From Nocardia salmonicida NBRC 13393 (GTDB lineage Bacteria; Actinomycetota; Actinomycetes; Mycobacteriales; Mycobacteriaceae): a DNA stretch of 64,000 nucleotides. The DNA lies in assembly GCF_001613085.1 (NCBI RefSeq), contig NZ_BDBR01000009.1:186001-250000 (forward strand), read 5' to 3'. Under the pieces are notes generated by a model. That model searched no databases and had not been told where the DNA came from. It worked only from the letters and a program-made list of their open reading frames with translations. Of this stretch, positions 10,720 to 18,785 are shown piece after piece (position 1 is the stretch's first letter; each line of letters starts with the position of its first letter). The translations under genes and the position numbers were made by a program.

Positions 10720-11658
10720 ATGACGCTCCACCTGTCCGACAGCGACATCCTCGCCGAGCTCGAGCCGACGGCCGAAGCCAACCTCAACGACCACCTGTCC
10801 AAGGCCAAGATGTGGCACCCCCACGACTACGTGCCGTGGGACGAGGGTCGCAACTTCGCGGCCATGGGCGGCGACGACTGGGACCCCGAGCAGTCTCGAC
10901 TGAGCGAGGTCGCCAAGGCGGCGATGATCACCAACCTGCTCACCGAGGACAACCTGCCCTCCTACCACCGCGAACTCGCCGACACCTTCGGCTTCGACAA
11001 CGCCTGGGGCACCTGGGTCGGCCGGTGGACCGCCGAGGAGAACCGTCACGGCATCGTCTTGCGTGACTACCTCGTGGTGACGCGCGCCGTCGACCCGGTC
11101 GCGCTCGAAGAGGCCAGGATGGCACACATGACCGCGGGGATCGCCAAGCCCGAGAAGGGCTCCCAATTCCTCAAAGGCGTCGCCTACGTCACCCTGCAGG
11201 AACTCGCGACCAGAATCAGCCACCGCAACACCGGCGCCCTGTGCAACGACGCGGTCGCCGACCGCATGCTGGCCCGCATCGCCGCCGACGAGAACCTGCA
11301 CATGGTCTTCTACCGCAAGCTCTGTGCCGCGGCCCTCGAGCTCACCCCCGACGCGGCCATGCAGGCGATCACCGACGTGATCCTGCGGTTCCAGATGCCC
11401 GGTCTCAACCAGCCCAACTTCCGCCGCAACGCGGTCATGCTGGCCAAGCACGGCGTCTACGACCTGCGTCAGCACCTCGACGTCGTCCTGCGTCCGACCC
11501 TGCGCACCTGGCGGGTCTTCGAGCGCACCGATTTCGGCCCCGAAGGCGAACTCGCGCGCGAAGAGCTGCACACCTACCTGCTCGACCTCGAGGTCAAGGC
11601 GGCCCGTTTCGAAGAGCAGCGTGACCGCGCCATGGCCAGAGCGGCCGCGCGGGTCTGA
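10720..11658 (+). CDS. Acyl-ACP desaturase (soluble diiron, DesA type)
   Basis: A 312-residue ferritin-like protein. The diiron ligands are visible as EENRHG (about residue 107) and DENLH (about residue 189), with preceding Glu residues in the LPSYHREL and LQELATR helices. It should introduce a double bond into acyl-ACP using O2 and ferredoxin, feeding unsaturated fatty-acid or mycolate precursors. The length is typical of mycobacterial DesA1/DesA2. It lies 48 bp upstream of smpB, at the point where the usual ftsX-smpB junction is broken. Confidence 0.93.
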   Translation: MTLHLSDSDILAELEPTAEANLNDHLSKAKMWHPHDYVPWDEGRNFAAMGGDDWDPEQSRLSEVAKAAMITNLLTEDNLPSYHRELADTFGFDNAWGTWVGRWTAEENRHGIVLRDYLVVTRAVDPVALEEARMAHMTAGIAKPEKGSQFLKGVAYVTLQELATRISHRNTGALCNDAVADRMLARIAADENLHMVFYRKLCAAALELTPDAAMQAITDVILRFQMPGLNQPNFRRNAVMLAKHGVYDLRQHLDVVLRPTLRTWRVFERTDFGPEGELAREELHTYLLDLEVKAARFEEQRDRAMARAAARV

Positions 11659-11706
11659 GTCAGCCATGGAATAAAGCGCTGGCGCCGTCACTTACAGTTG
11701 ACCGTT

Positions 11707-12180
11707 ATGAGGGAAAAGGGGCGCAAGGTCATCGCGACCAACCGCCGGGCGCGGCACAACTACACGATCCTCGACGTCTATGAGGCGGGGATCGCGCTGG
11801 TCGGCACCGAGGTGAAGAGCCTGCGCGAAGGCAAGGCCTCCCTGGTCGACGCCTTCGCGACCGTCGACCACGGTGAGGTCTGGCTGCGCGGGCTGCACAT
11901 CCCGGAGTTCAGCCACGGCACCTGGACCAACCATTCGCCGCGCCGCACCCGCAAGCTGCTGCTGCACAAGCGCGAGATCGAGCACCTGGTCGGCAAGTCC
12001 CGCGAGGGCAACCAGACGCTGGTGCCGCTGTCGATGTACTTCTCCGACGGCAAGGTGAAGGTGGAGCTCGCGCTCGCCAAGGGCAAGCAGGACTACGACA
12101 AGCGTCAGGATCTGGCTCGCAAGCAGGCCGAGCGCGAGGTCACCCGCGAAGTAGGTCGGCGGGTCAAGGGCATGCGTTAG
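11707..12180 (+). CDS. smpB: SsrA-binding protein SmpB
   Basis: A 157-residue trans-translation factor ([20 protein letters not shown]). It shows the conserved [46 protein letters not shown] and a basic C-terminal tail with KGKQDYDKR. It delivers alanyl-tmRNA to stalled ribosomes; its RNA partner ssrA is 2.4 kb downstream at 14572. An alternative TTG start three codons upstream is possible. The stop overlaps the start of the next gene by one base. Confidence 0.97.
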   Translation: MREKGRKVIATNRRARHNYTILDVYEAGIALVGTEVKSLREGKASLVDAFATVDHGEVWLRGLHIPEFSHGTWTNHSPRRTRKLLLHKREIEHLVGKSREGNQTLVPLSMYFSDGKVKVELALAKGKQDYDKRQDLARKQAEREVTREVGRRVKGMR

Positions 12181-13043
12181 TGCTGTCGGTCGTGCTCGCC
12201 CTCGTCGCGGCGGCGGGTTACGGAGTCAGCGATTTCTTCGGCGGGATCGCGGCGCGCAGGGTCACCGCATTGCGGGTGGTCGTGGTGTCGTACCCGTTCT
12301 CGGTGCTGTTGGTCTTGTTGATCGCGCCGCTGGTCGGCGGGCACGCCGATACCGCGTCGATGATGTGGGGCCTGGCCGCGGGCGTGGCCAGCGGCTTGGC
12401 GGTGTGGTGGTTCTACGCCGCGCTCGCCGACGGACCCATGTCGGTGGTGTCCCCGCTCACCGCGGTGCTGGTCGCGGGCATCCCGGTCCTCGCCGGATTC
12501 TTTCTCGGCGAGCGGCCCGGGTCGGTAGCGATCGCGGGCATCGCCGTCGCTCTGGTCGCGGTGGTGCTCGTCAGCCGGGAGGCGCCCGACGAAACCACCG
12601 AGGAGATCACCGGCGGCAGGCAACTGCGTTTCACCCGCCGAGTCGCGCTTCTCACCGTCGGTTCGGGCGCGGCCTTCGGTTTCGCGTTCTACTTCCTGCA
12701 TGAAACCGAGGCGAGTGCCGGCCTGTGGCCTCTGCTCGCCCAGCGTGTCGCGGCGACAGCGGTTGTGTGGACCTCGGCGCTGGCAGCAGGTGAATTCCGT
12801 GGCCTGCACGGCGAACCGCTGCGCCTGGCCCTGGCAGTCGGCGTGCTCGATGTGATCGCCAACGCCGCACTGCTCTACGCCTTCCACGGCGCGATGCTCT
12901 CGGTGGTCAGTGTGATCGGCTCGCTGTATCCGGCGGCGACCGTGCTGCTGGCGATGGTCCTGCTCGGCGAACGCATCAGCGCCACCCAGAAGGCCGGCAT
13001 GGTGCTCGCTCTCACGGCGGTCGCCATGATCGCCGTGAACTGA
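12180..13043 (+). CDS. EamA/DMT-family transporter
   Basis: A 287-residue membrane protein from a GTG overlapping the smpB stop. About ten hydrophobic helices are arranged as two EamA repeats of five, with the typical repeat ends LGERPGSVAIAGIAVALVAVVLVS and LGERISATQKAGMVLALTAVAMIAV. It is likely an exporter of amino acids or metabolites; the substrate cannot be read. The one-base overlap suggests cotranslation with smpB. Confidence 0.88.
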   Translation: MLSVVLALVAAAGYGVSDFFGGIAARRVTALRVVVVSYPFSVLLVLLIAPLVGGHADTASMMWGLAAGVASGLAVWWFYAALADGPMSVVSPLTAVLVAGIPVLAGFFLGERPGSVAIAGIAVALVAVVLVSREAPDETTEEITGGRQLRFTRRVALLTVGSGAAFGFAFYFLHETEASAGLWPLLAQRVAATAVVWTSALAAGEFRGLHGEPLRLALAVGVLDVIANAALLYAFHGAMLSVVSVIGSLYPAATVLLAMVLLGERISATQKAGMVLALTAVAMIAVN

Positions 13044-13047
13044 CTCC

Positions 13048-14346
13048 CTACAGCCGGGTGCAGGGCTCGTGCAGGCCCAGTCGGGTCAGCGTCTTGCCCT
13101 GATAGCCGACGCTCACGGCCCTGGCTCCCATCGGTTCCGCCTTGTCCGGTTCGAACACCGCCGACCATTCCGTTTCCAGATCGGGTTCGGCCGCACCGGC
13201 CGGATGAATCACGACCATGCCCTCACCATCGGGTTTCATCGATCCCACGCTTCGCCGCAGGCCGGCCCGGGTGAGTTCGCCGTTGGCCGCCGCGGTCGTG
13301 AGCAGGGCTTTGAGCGGATAGGTGATCGCCCAGCCCAGCGAGTAACCGAAGTTGGCGGGTTCACCGGTGATCGCGTCGCGGGCGTGCTTGGCGCCCACGC
13401 TGTTGCCGGACCAGCTGTCGACCGGGGTCGTGTAGTTGTAGAGCGCGGTCAACGCGGGCGCGGCCGCCGATTGCAGCAGTGCCGCGTTCCAGGTGGGCAG
13501 CGAGCCGAGGAACCGGCCGGTGAAACCCGACTTCACGAGCTTGCCCACGATCTCCGCGGTCTCGCCGGGCCCGGTGGCCAGCATCACCAGATCCGGTGCC
13601 GCCTCGAGAATCTCCGCCACGGGCCCGTCTTGATTGCCGACCTCGGCATTGGGCCCGGTATCGATGCGATCGGCGATGGTCGCGTCGTTGGCCAGCGCCC
13701 ACTTCAGCGCACCACTTGCGTAGTCGCCGCCGTAGTTGCCGCGATAGGCGACGACGGCGATGTTGCGTGGCGTGTAATGGGTTTCGGCGAACCAGTCGAG
13801 CCCGGTGACCGCTTCGGTGCAGTAGGAGTAGCCCGCGCTGAGCACCAGATTGCGGTCGGCGCTGCGATAGTTCCAGCCCGACCATTGGGTGGCCGCGGTG
13901 CTCACCATGTCGTCAGCGTCCATCTGATTCAGCATCGCCACGGTCTGCGCGGTCCCGAAACTCATCGACAACGCGAGCACGTTCGGCTCGATCTCCTCGT
14001 ACGCGCTGCGATGGGTGCGCGGATCGTAGGAGGTGTTGCGGGTATAGGTGCTGATGTCGATGTCGTAACCACCGATGCCGCCCGCCGCGTTCACCTGCTT
14101 CCAGAACGCCACCTGACCGTCGTTCATCGAGGTGCCGAGCGGGGTGAACGGCCCGTTCTCTAGATCCGCGAGCACCCCGAGGTAGATGCAACCGCGATCG
14201 GTGTTCACCGAACCGGGGCAAGGCGTGCTGGTGACGCCCGGCGCCGCGGTGGACTCGCCCGACGAGCAGGCCGCGGCCAGCACGAGACTCGCAACAGCCG
14301 GGATCGCCGCGAATCGGCGCAGTCCACGCTGACTGGTGAATGCCAT
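13048..14346 (-). CDS. ABC transporter substrate-binding lipoprotein (Leu/Ile/Val type)
   Basis: A 432-residue exported protein. Start chosen at ATG 14346, preceded by AAGGAG. The signal peptide ends in a lipobox-like LAAAC at about residue 26, followed by a Ser/Thr-rich linker. The mature part follows the periplasmic-binding type 1 plan of branched-chain amino-acid receptors (GVLADLENGPFTPLG, VNAAGGIGGYDI, DPRTH). No permease or ATPase genes are adjacent, so it may serve a transporter elsewhere or have a sensory role. It converges with the DMT transporter. Confidence 0.85.
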   Translation of the reverse strand: MAFTSQRGLRRFAAIPAVASLVLAAACSSGESTAAPGVTSTPCPGSVNTDRGCIYLGVLADLENGPFTPLGTSMNDGQVAFWKQVNAAGGIGGYDIDISTYTRNTSYDPRTHRSAYEEIEPNVLALSMSFGTAQTVAMLNQMDADDMVSTAATQWSGWNYRSADRNLVLSAGYSYCTEAVTGLDWFAETHYTPRNIAVVAYRGNYGGDYASGALKWALANDATIADRIDTGPNAEVGNQDGPVAEILEAAPDLVMLATGPGETAEIVGKLVKSGFTGRFLGSLPTWNAALLQSAAAPALTALYNYTTPVDSWSGNSVGAKHARDAITGEPANFGYSLGWAITYPLKALLTTAAANGELTRAGLRRSVGSMKPDGEGMVVIHPAGAAEPDLETEWSAVFEPDKAEPMGARAVSVGYQGKTLTRLGLHEPCTRL

Positions 14347-14537
14347 GAGATAACTCCTTGCTCCAGTCGCCCAGTACATTTCACAGTTCCGGGGCGGCCG
14401 ATCGAGAACAGTACCCGCCTCCACCGGCGGTCCCACCCGGATTCGCCGAGGCTATCTGGCAGGGTTCGCTACAAGATCACTTCGACGACACCGCGAGCTG
14501 GCAGAAATAATGGGAAGAACCGAGGCCGCGCCGGTGT

Positions 14538-14565
14538 TAATATGACTAGCCCGCATGGTGCGGGC
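14538..14565 (+). promoter_or_regulatory. Candidate ssrA promoter -10 and leader hairpin
   Basis: A TAATAT box at 14538-14543 is the only clear -10-like element upstream of ssrA. Between it and the mature RNA start is a perfect 7-bp inverted repeat, GCCCGCA/TGCGGGC, around a TGG loop (14549-14565). It would fold in the pre-tmRNA leader and may mark the 5' processing region. Assignment is by inspection only. Confidence 0.45.
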
Positions 14566-14571
14566 ACGTAC

Positions 14572-14944
14572 GGGGCTGAACGGTTTCGACTGCGTACGTT
14601 GATTCAGGGGAAGCGTGTCGGTGCAGGCAAGAGACCACCGTAAGCGTCGCTGCAACCAATTAAGCGCCGATTCCAATCAGCGCGAGTACGCCCTCGCTGC
14701 CTAAGTAGCCAGGTCGTCTCTGTCAGTCCGGGTTCGTCCCTCGACCCGGGTACTGGCATCAGCTAGAGGGAATTACCGTTCGGCTCGGTCGCGGAGTCGA
14801 AGGGGACATCAAACAGCGACTGGGATCGTCATCCAGGCTTGTTCGCGAGACTTGGAGATCCAAGCAGAGGCATAGCGAACTGCACACGGAGAAGCCCTGA
14901 AGACGCGGCGGAGGACCCGGGTTCGATTCCCGGCAGCTCCACCA
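14572..14944 (+). ncRNA. ssrA: Transfer-messenger RNA (tmRNA)
   Basis: One-piece tmRNA. The 5' end GGGGCUGAACGGUUUCGACU and the 3' end with T-arm GGGUUCGAUUCCCGGCAGCUCC-type sequence (14917-14940) form the alanine-tRNA-like domain, including the G3-U pair expected for alanyl-tRNA synthetase. The tag reading frame begins at the GCC at 14668-14670 and encodes ADSNQREYALAA followed by TAA, close to the mycobacterial tag. The discriminator A is at 14941 and CCA at 14942-14944. Function: rescues stalled ribosomes together with SmpB. The 3' end is the insertion site of the genomic island. Confidence 0.97.
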
Positions 14945-15611
14945 CGGCGGCCTTACTCGAACCGGGGTCCACAAGGACTTCGCGGAGGGTAGGGCCGCTT
15001 TTGGCATCTCTGGGCCAGTCGTCGGCCGAGCTTGTAGGTAACCTGTCGCGGCCGGTACGAGCACCCATAGTGCCGTGCAGGTCGGCGAACGGTTGGTGCA
15101 GCTGGTCGGTCTTGACGCCGTCGATGTCGAGGTACAGGTACTCGAAAAACGCACGGTTGAGCTGTCGCCGAACATCGTCGGTGTGGGTTGGATACAGCTC
15201 GCATGGATTTGCCAGTAGGTCCAGTGCCTGAATGATGACGTCCACCCCCACCGCAAGTTCGGCCTCCACAGCACCGAAGCGAAGTTGCACATGCGCTCGA
15301 TCGCTCTCGATGGCTCGCAGTCGTGCCTTGATCTTGGCTTGGGCGAGGGTTCCGTCGCCGGCGAGGTCGAGCAGGCGCTCCTCCTTGGCGTCAAGCTCCG
15401 CCAGGCGCGCTGCCAGCGTGGCGTGCATTGTGCGGACGCTGGATTGCTCGTCGGCAAGGGTCTCGTCGAGCAGGCGGCGAACTGACGCCCGAAAATCGTC
15501 AGGGAGCCGCAGTGTCGCGTAGTGCTCGGCAATGGCCGTTTCGACTTGGTCGGCGGGTAGATGTGGCAGATCGCACACCTTGTCCTGTCGTCCCCGGACA
15601 ACCCACCACAA
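14829..15611 (-). pseudogene. Large serine recombinase, C-terminal remnant
   Basis: About 260 residues. The first part, VRGRQDKVCDLPHLPADQVE, followed by a long coiled coil (EERLLDLAGDGTLAQAKIKARLRAIESDR is split here by position, about residues 75-105), matches the zinc-ribbon/coiled-coil end of large serine recombinases. The catalytic resolvase domain and most of the recombinase domain are absent. The reading frame runs into the tmRNA gene and its last ~55 residues (including ELPGIEPGSS) are simply antisense of the ssrA 3' end. It abuts the attachment site, the usual position of an integrase, and is probably the dead integrase of the island. Confidence 0.75.
14917..14942 (+). repeat. attL: left copy of the 26-bp island repeat
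   Basis: Core repeat covering the tmRNA T-arm and acceptor end (begins CCGGGTTCGATTCCC, ends CAGCTCCAC). Identical to 28159-28184. The base after the repeat differs (C here, T at the right end), which sets the boundary. tRNA-like 3' ends are classical integration targets. Confidence 0.92.
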
Positions 15612-15790
15612 GGCAAAGCCCGCATCCCCGGCCGCACCTCGTCGTCCACCGTCACCACCAGCTCCGGATATCCCTGCGCCAGAACATCGGCCACGTTCTG
15701 CGCTTGCTCCGCGCTGGCGTAGTAGTCCAGCGTCAGCGATTCCGCCTCAATGTGGATATGTCGAATCTGCTGCGTCGGTAGTCGCGTCAT
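15600..15790 (-). pseudogene. Small conserved ORF fused by deletion to the recombinase remnant
   Basis: From ATG 15790 the frame reads MTRLPTQQIRHIHIEAESL, then LDYYASAEQAQNVADVLAQG and ends sensibly around VRPGMRALPC. Beyond about 15600 it continues without a stop, but out of frame with the recombinase, and the residues look random. The start lies 6 bp after the upstream small Cys protein, so the three formed an operon. I infer that a deletion removed the gene's natural end together with the recombinase N-terminus. No function is known to me. Confidence 0.55.
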
Positions 15791-15796
15791 CGCAGC

Positions 15797-16015
15797 TCAC
15801 CGAGGCTTGCTCGGCGACAACACCATTCGCCCACTGGCAACAAGCGTGACGACTGCGGCCTCCTTGCGTGGGCAACGGCTCGCTCGGCAGGCCACATGAA
15901 TCTGCATGACGGCGTGTGCCTGTTTGACCGTGAACGGTGCGGCGGGAGGCTCGTGCGCCTCCCGCCGCACCATCGCGATGAGCTGGTACATGGCAAGTGA
16001 GTACATGGAAGCCAT
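15797..16015 (-). CDS. Small Cys protein, island module copy 1
   Basis: A 72-residue protein. Its core QAHAVMQIHVAC....CPRKEAA..TLVASGRMV is shared with the protein at 26183-26452 (QAHAVMQTHRAC....CPRKAAA..VLVTAGRIV). The spacing of the two cysteines and the CPRK motif suggest a small metal-binding or nucleic-acid-binding domain. Both copies are divergent from an XRE regulator. Likely a regulatory or accessory gene of the integrative element; function unknown. Confidence 0.6.
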   Translation of the reverse strand: MASMYSLAMYQLIAMVRREAHEPPAAPFTVKQAHAVMQIHVACRASRCPRKEAAVVTLVASGRMVLSPSKPR

Positions 16016-16057
16016 GGGTTCGGGAAGCTCCGGGGCGAACGGACGAAAACGGGCAGT

Positions 16058-16221
16058 GGTACCCGGTACCGGGGGCTTTCACCACCGGCCAACCGCCCAC
16101 GGGCAAGCCGGTGCGCTGTAAGGGGTACGGCGTCGCCCGGTACCGGGTACCCCTTTGACCTTGCGCTACAGGCCGTTTCGGGCGGACCCGCGCGTTGTGG
16201 GGGTACTGTGGGCGTACCGTA
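16058..16221. promoter_or_regulatory. GGTACC operator array between divergent island genes
   Basis: Two 16-bp copies in opposite orientation, GGTACCCGGTACCGGG at 16058-16073 and its exact reverse complement at 16136-16151, plus single GTAC-centred half sites at about 16124, 16201 and 16214. Seven GTAC cores lie in some 160 bp. They sit between the small Cys gene (minus) and the XRE/TPR regulator (plus), the natural place for an autoregulatory operator. Confidence 0.55.
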
Positions 16222-16263
16222 GGGGTTTGCCCAGTTCAGGGCCAAAAATGTAGGTAGGCGCAG

Positions 16264-17604
16264 ATGGTGCGAGGGCGGGAATGGACCGGTTTTGAAGCAG
16301 CCGCGCTCCAAGAAGCAATGCGTCATTCCATCCGCGAGTTCGCCACTCTCCTTGGCGTCGAAACCACCACCGTCACGAACTGGCGGAGCGGCCTGAGTTC
16401 GGTCAGGCCGCGGTCGGCAACGCAGGCCATCCTGGATACCACCTACCAGCAGCGAGCATCCGCTGAAGACCGCGCGCGGTTTGCGCAAATTGTCGCCGAG
16501 GGAGAACCGGCATGGCGGCACCGCCACCCAATCACTCGACGGCTATCCGGTCATGGCGACGGAGCCGACGCCGCCCCTGCTCCCACTGGCGACGTCCAAC
16601 ATGTCGAGGTTGCCGTCACCGACGCCGGAATCTCCGACGAACTCCTGACCGTGCTTGCCCGCATCCAACGCCTGAGCCGCTCAGTCGACCCGGCCATCAT
16701 CGACCAACTGCACGCCAGCACCCGCCTGAGCATCGCCCAGTATGAGACGCTGAATCCGGCCAACCTGATTCCAGCACTTAAGAAGCAACGCCTGTGGCTC
16801 GACGAACTCACCGATCAGTGCAGTCACCCAGTGCAACGACGGCAGCTGTGTCGGGTGGCGAGCGAAACCTCCGGGCTGCTTGGGTACATCGCGGTCGGCC
16901 ACGGAAATTTCTCACTGGCCCGCGCCTACTGCACTGAGTCCTACGAGCTTGGCGACCACGCCGAAGACGACAATCTCGCGGCATGGGCGCGTGGGATGCA
17001 AAGCTTCTGCGAGTACTACGCGGGCGACTACGACAAGTCGCTCCAGTTCGCCGAGGATGGCCTTGCCCGCGCAGACGGCGGTCCACAGATGGCCCGCTTG
17101 GCGATTAACGGCGTCGCACGGGCAAAGGGCAAGCTCGGAGATACGGCGGGCGTCCACCGGGCCGTCGGGCACGCACACGAACTCCTCGAGCATTACGGGG
17201 CGCCGGCCGGGGTGCCATCGAGCATTGCGCTGGAAAGCTACAGCCCTGCCCAGGTGGCCGGAAACGCGGCCACGGCGTACCTTTCGTTGGCGATGCCTGA
17301 CCAAGTTGAAACGTACGCGAATCACGCTTTGGCCGAGATGAGCGAAACCAGCTCGCCCTGGGGCCGGTCGCTCGTGAAGATCGACGTGGCACGGTCGCAT
17401 GTCCTGAGCAAAGACGCTGATCTGGATGCCGCAGCGGAGATCATGCTCGGTGCGCTTGACCCGTCCCGCGGTACGCCCATGATCCAGGTTCGCCGCCGTG
17501 GAATGGAATTCGTACAGGACGCCACAGCTCGGTGGGGTGATACCCCGGCGCTTCGGGATATCCGCGACATGCTGGTCGACAGCGCCAATCCCCAGGATGG
17601 ATAG
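16264..17604 (+). CDS. XRE-family regulator with TPR-like repeats
   Basis: A 446-residue protein. The N-terminal helix-turn-helix (residues about 8-50) contains REFATLLGVETTTVTNWRSG. The remainder is mainly helical with TPR-like units (ARAYCTESYELGDHAEDDNLAAWARGMQ is at about residues 225-250; further repeats to 420). This resembles actinobacterial phage/ICE and secondary-metabolism regulators. The next gene overlaps by 8 bp. It probably binds the GGTACC array upstream and controls the divergent recombinase operon. Confidence 0.82.
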   Translation: MVRGREWTGFEAAALQEAMRHSIREFATLLGVETTTVTNWRSGLSSVRPRSATQAILDTTYQQRASAEDRARFAQIVAEGEPAWRHRHPITRRLSGHGDGADAAPAPTGDVQHVEVAVTDAGISDELLTVLARIQRLSRSVDPAIIDQLHASTRLSIAQYETLNPANLIPALKKQRLWLDELTDQCSHPVQRRQLCRVASETSGLLGYIAVGHGNFSLARAYCTESYELGDHAEDDNLAAWARGMQSFCEYYAGDYDKSLQFAEDGLARADGGPQMARLAINGVARAKGKLGDTAGVHRAVGHAHELLEHYGAPAGVPSSIALESYSPAQVAGNAATAYLSLAMPDQVETYANHALAEMSETSSPWGRSLVKIDVARSHVLSKDADLDAAAEIMLGALDPSRGTPMIQVRRRGMEFVQDATARWGDTPALRDIRDMLVDSANPQDG

Positions 17605-18202
17605 CCCGCGCTGGTCGCCCATCCAGCCGGAGGACGGGCCGCTTGGCTACTACTGGTTCCTGACGTTCGAGGACGCGCCGGAACTGCATGCGCTGACCAG
17701 CGCATGCCAGCAGGCGATCGACACGGACTACTTCGCGCTGACCCCGGTCGACGGCCTGCACCTCACGTTGGACCGCATCGCTTTCGACGGCGCTGCCAGC
17801 CCCGAACAGATTGGGGCCATTGCGGAGACCGCGCGGGTGGCGTGCCAGTACATCCCACCGTTCACGGTGACGGCGGCACCGGGAGCGAAGCTACGCGGGG
17901 CGATAGGATTCGGTGTGTCACCGACAGCCGAGATACGAACACTGCGAGGTGCGCTCCGCAGCGCGACCCTGTCTGTCCTCCCTGATGCGCCAGTTCGGGA
18001 TTCGTCGTCCACGCCTCACGTGACGATTGGGTACCCGATGTACGAGGGGTTGGAAGCTGAGGCCGCTGCCGCAACCGCGCGAATTTGCGAGGCGAATGGT
18101 GGGGTGGGGGTACGGGTGGCCGAGGCGGTGATGGTGGGGTTGGAACGGCGCAAGTACCTGTACAACTGGACGGTTGCGGCGCGGGTATCGCTGAGAGATT
18201 AG
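17597..18202 (+). CDS. 2H phosphoesterase / 2'-5' RNA ligase-like protein
   Basis: A 201-residue protein starting at ATG 17597, overlapping the regulator. It has two catalytic H-x-T motifs: GLHLTLDRI near residue 54 and PHVTIGYP near residue 140, the signature of the 2H superfamily (2'-5' RNA ligases and cyclic phosphodiesterases). The substrate is unknown; bacterial members cleave 2'-5' or cyclic nucleotide bonds. The tight overlap with an XRE regulator inside an island suggests a phage-, tRNA- or nucleotide-signal-related role, which is inference. Confidence 0.82.
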   Translation: MDSPRWSPIQPEDGPLGYYWFLTFEDAPELHALTSACQQAIDTDYFALTPVDGLHLTLDRIAFDGAASPEQIGAIAETARVACQYIPPFTVTAAPGAKLRGAIGFGVSPTAEIRTLRGALRSATLSVLPDAPVRDSSSTPHVTIGYPMYEGLEAEAAAATARICEANGGVGVRVAEAVMVGLERRKYLYNWTVAARVSLRD

Positions 18203-18269
18203 CTGAATCACGGTCAGGACTCCGCGTGAGGTGCTTGCAAAACCATGCCCGCAACACCCGGCTGGCAAT

Positions 18270-18767
18270 TTAGCGTCGACGTATCCGTCTTCGGCAGATG
18301 GCAAACGATATGCCCACCGCTATCGCGGTCACCCCGAGCGGCACAAACCTCACCCATAGCGCCGAAACGCCCCACGGCCATATGACGACGTTGTACAGGA
18401 AAACCGTCAGCCCAAAAAGCACGCCAAATCCCGCAGCCACGAATCCGGCTTGGCGCACCTCGGGACGTTTGTTGATGGTCATCACTGGCGCAACGACGAT
18501 GAGGCCGATTAGCAGTAAGAGCACCAGGGCAGCCGCGTTTATGTCCAGATAGCCGACGAAACCATATTCCAACGGAACCTGTACCAGATACCACGGCAAA
18601 CTGTTCAGGTGTTCGGATGTCGGGATATATTCTTTTAACGGCGTCAGTAGCCAAAATACGCCCTGTTGCCACTCAGACCCAAACCCCGGCTCCTTGGAGA
18701 AAAACGACAGGATGCGACCGAGTGAGCCGATCGCATCCTGCGTGAAGTATGAAGTTGTGTTGATCAT
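18270..18767 (-). CDS. Polytopic membrane protein, putative partner of the amidase
   Basis: A 165-residue protein. The N-terminal ~75 residues are amphipathic, followed by three strong TM helices at about residues 80-98, 107-130 and 135-156, and a basic end RRRIRRR indicating a cytoplasmic C-terminus. It starts 18 bp after the secreted amidase gene, so the two form an operon. I do not recognise the family. Possible roles are an immunity protein, a membrane anchor or a holin-like partner. Confidence 0.65.
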   Translation of the reverse strand: MINTTSYFTQDAIGSLGRILSFFSKEPGFGSEWQQGVFWLLTPLKEYIPTSEHLNSLPWYLVQVPLEYGFVGYLDINAAALVLLLLIGLIVVAPVMTINKRPEVRQAGFVAAGFGVLFGLTVFLYNVVIWPWGVSALWVRFVPLGVTAIAVGISFAICRRRIRRR

Positions 18768-18785
18768 TTGTTCCAGTGTAAATTC

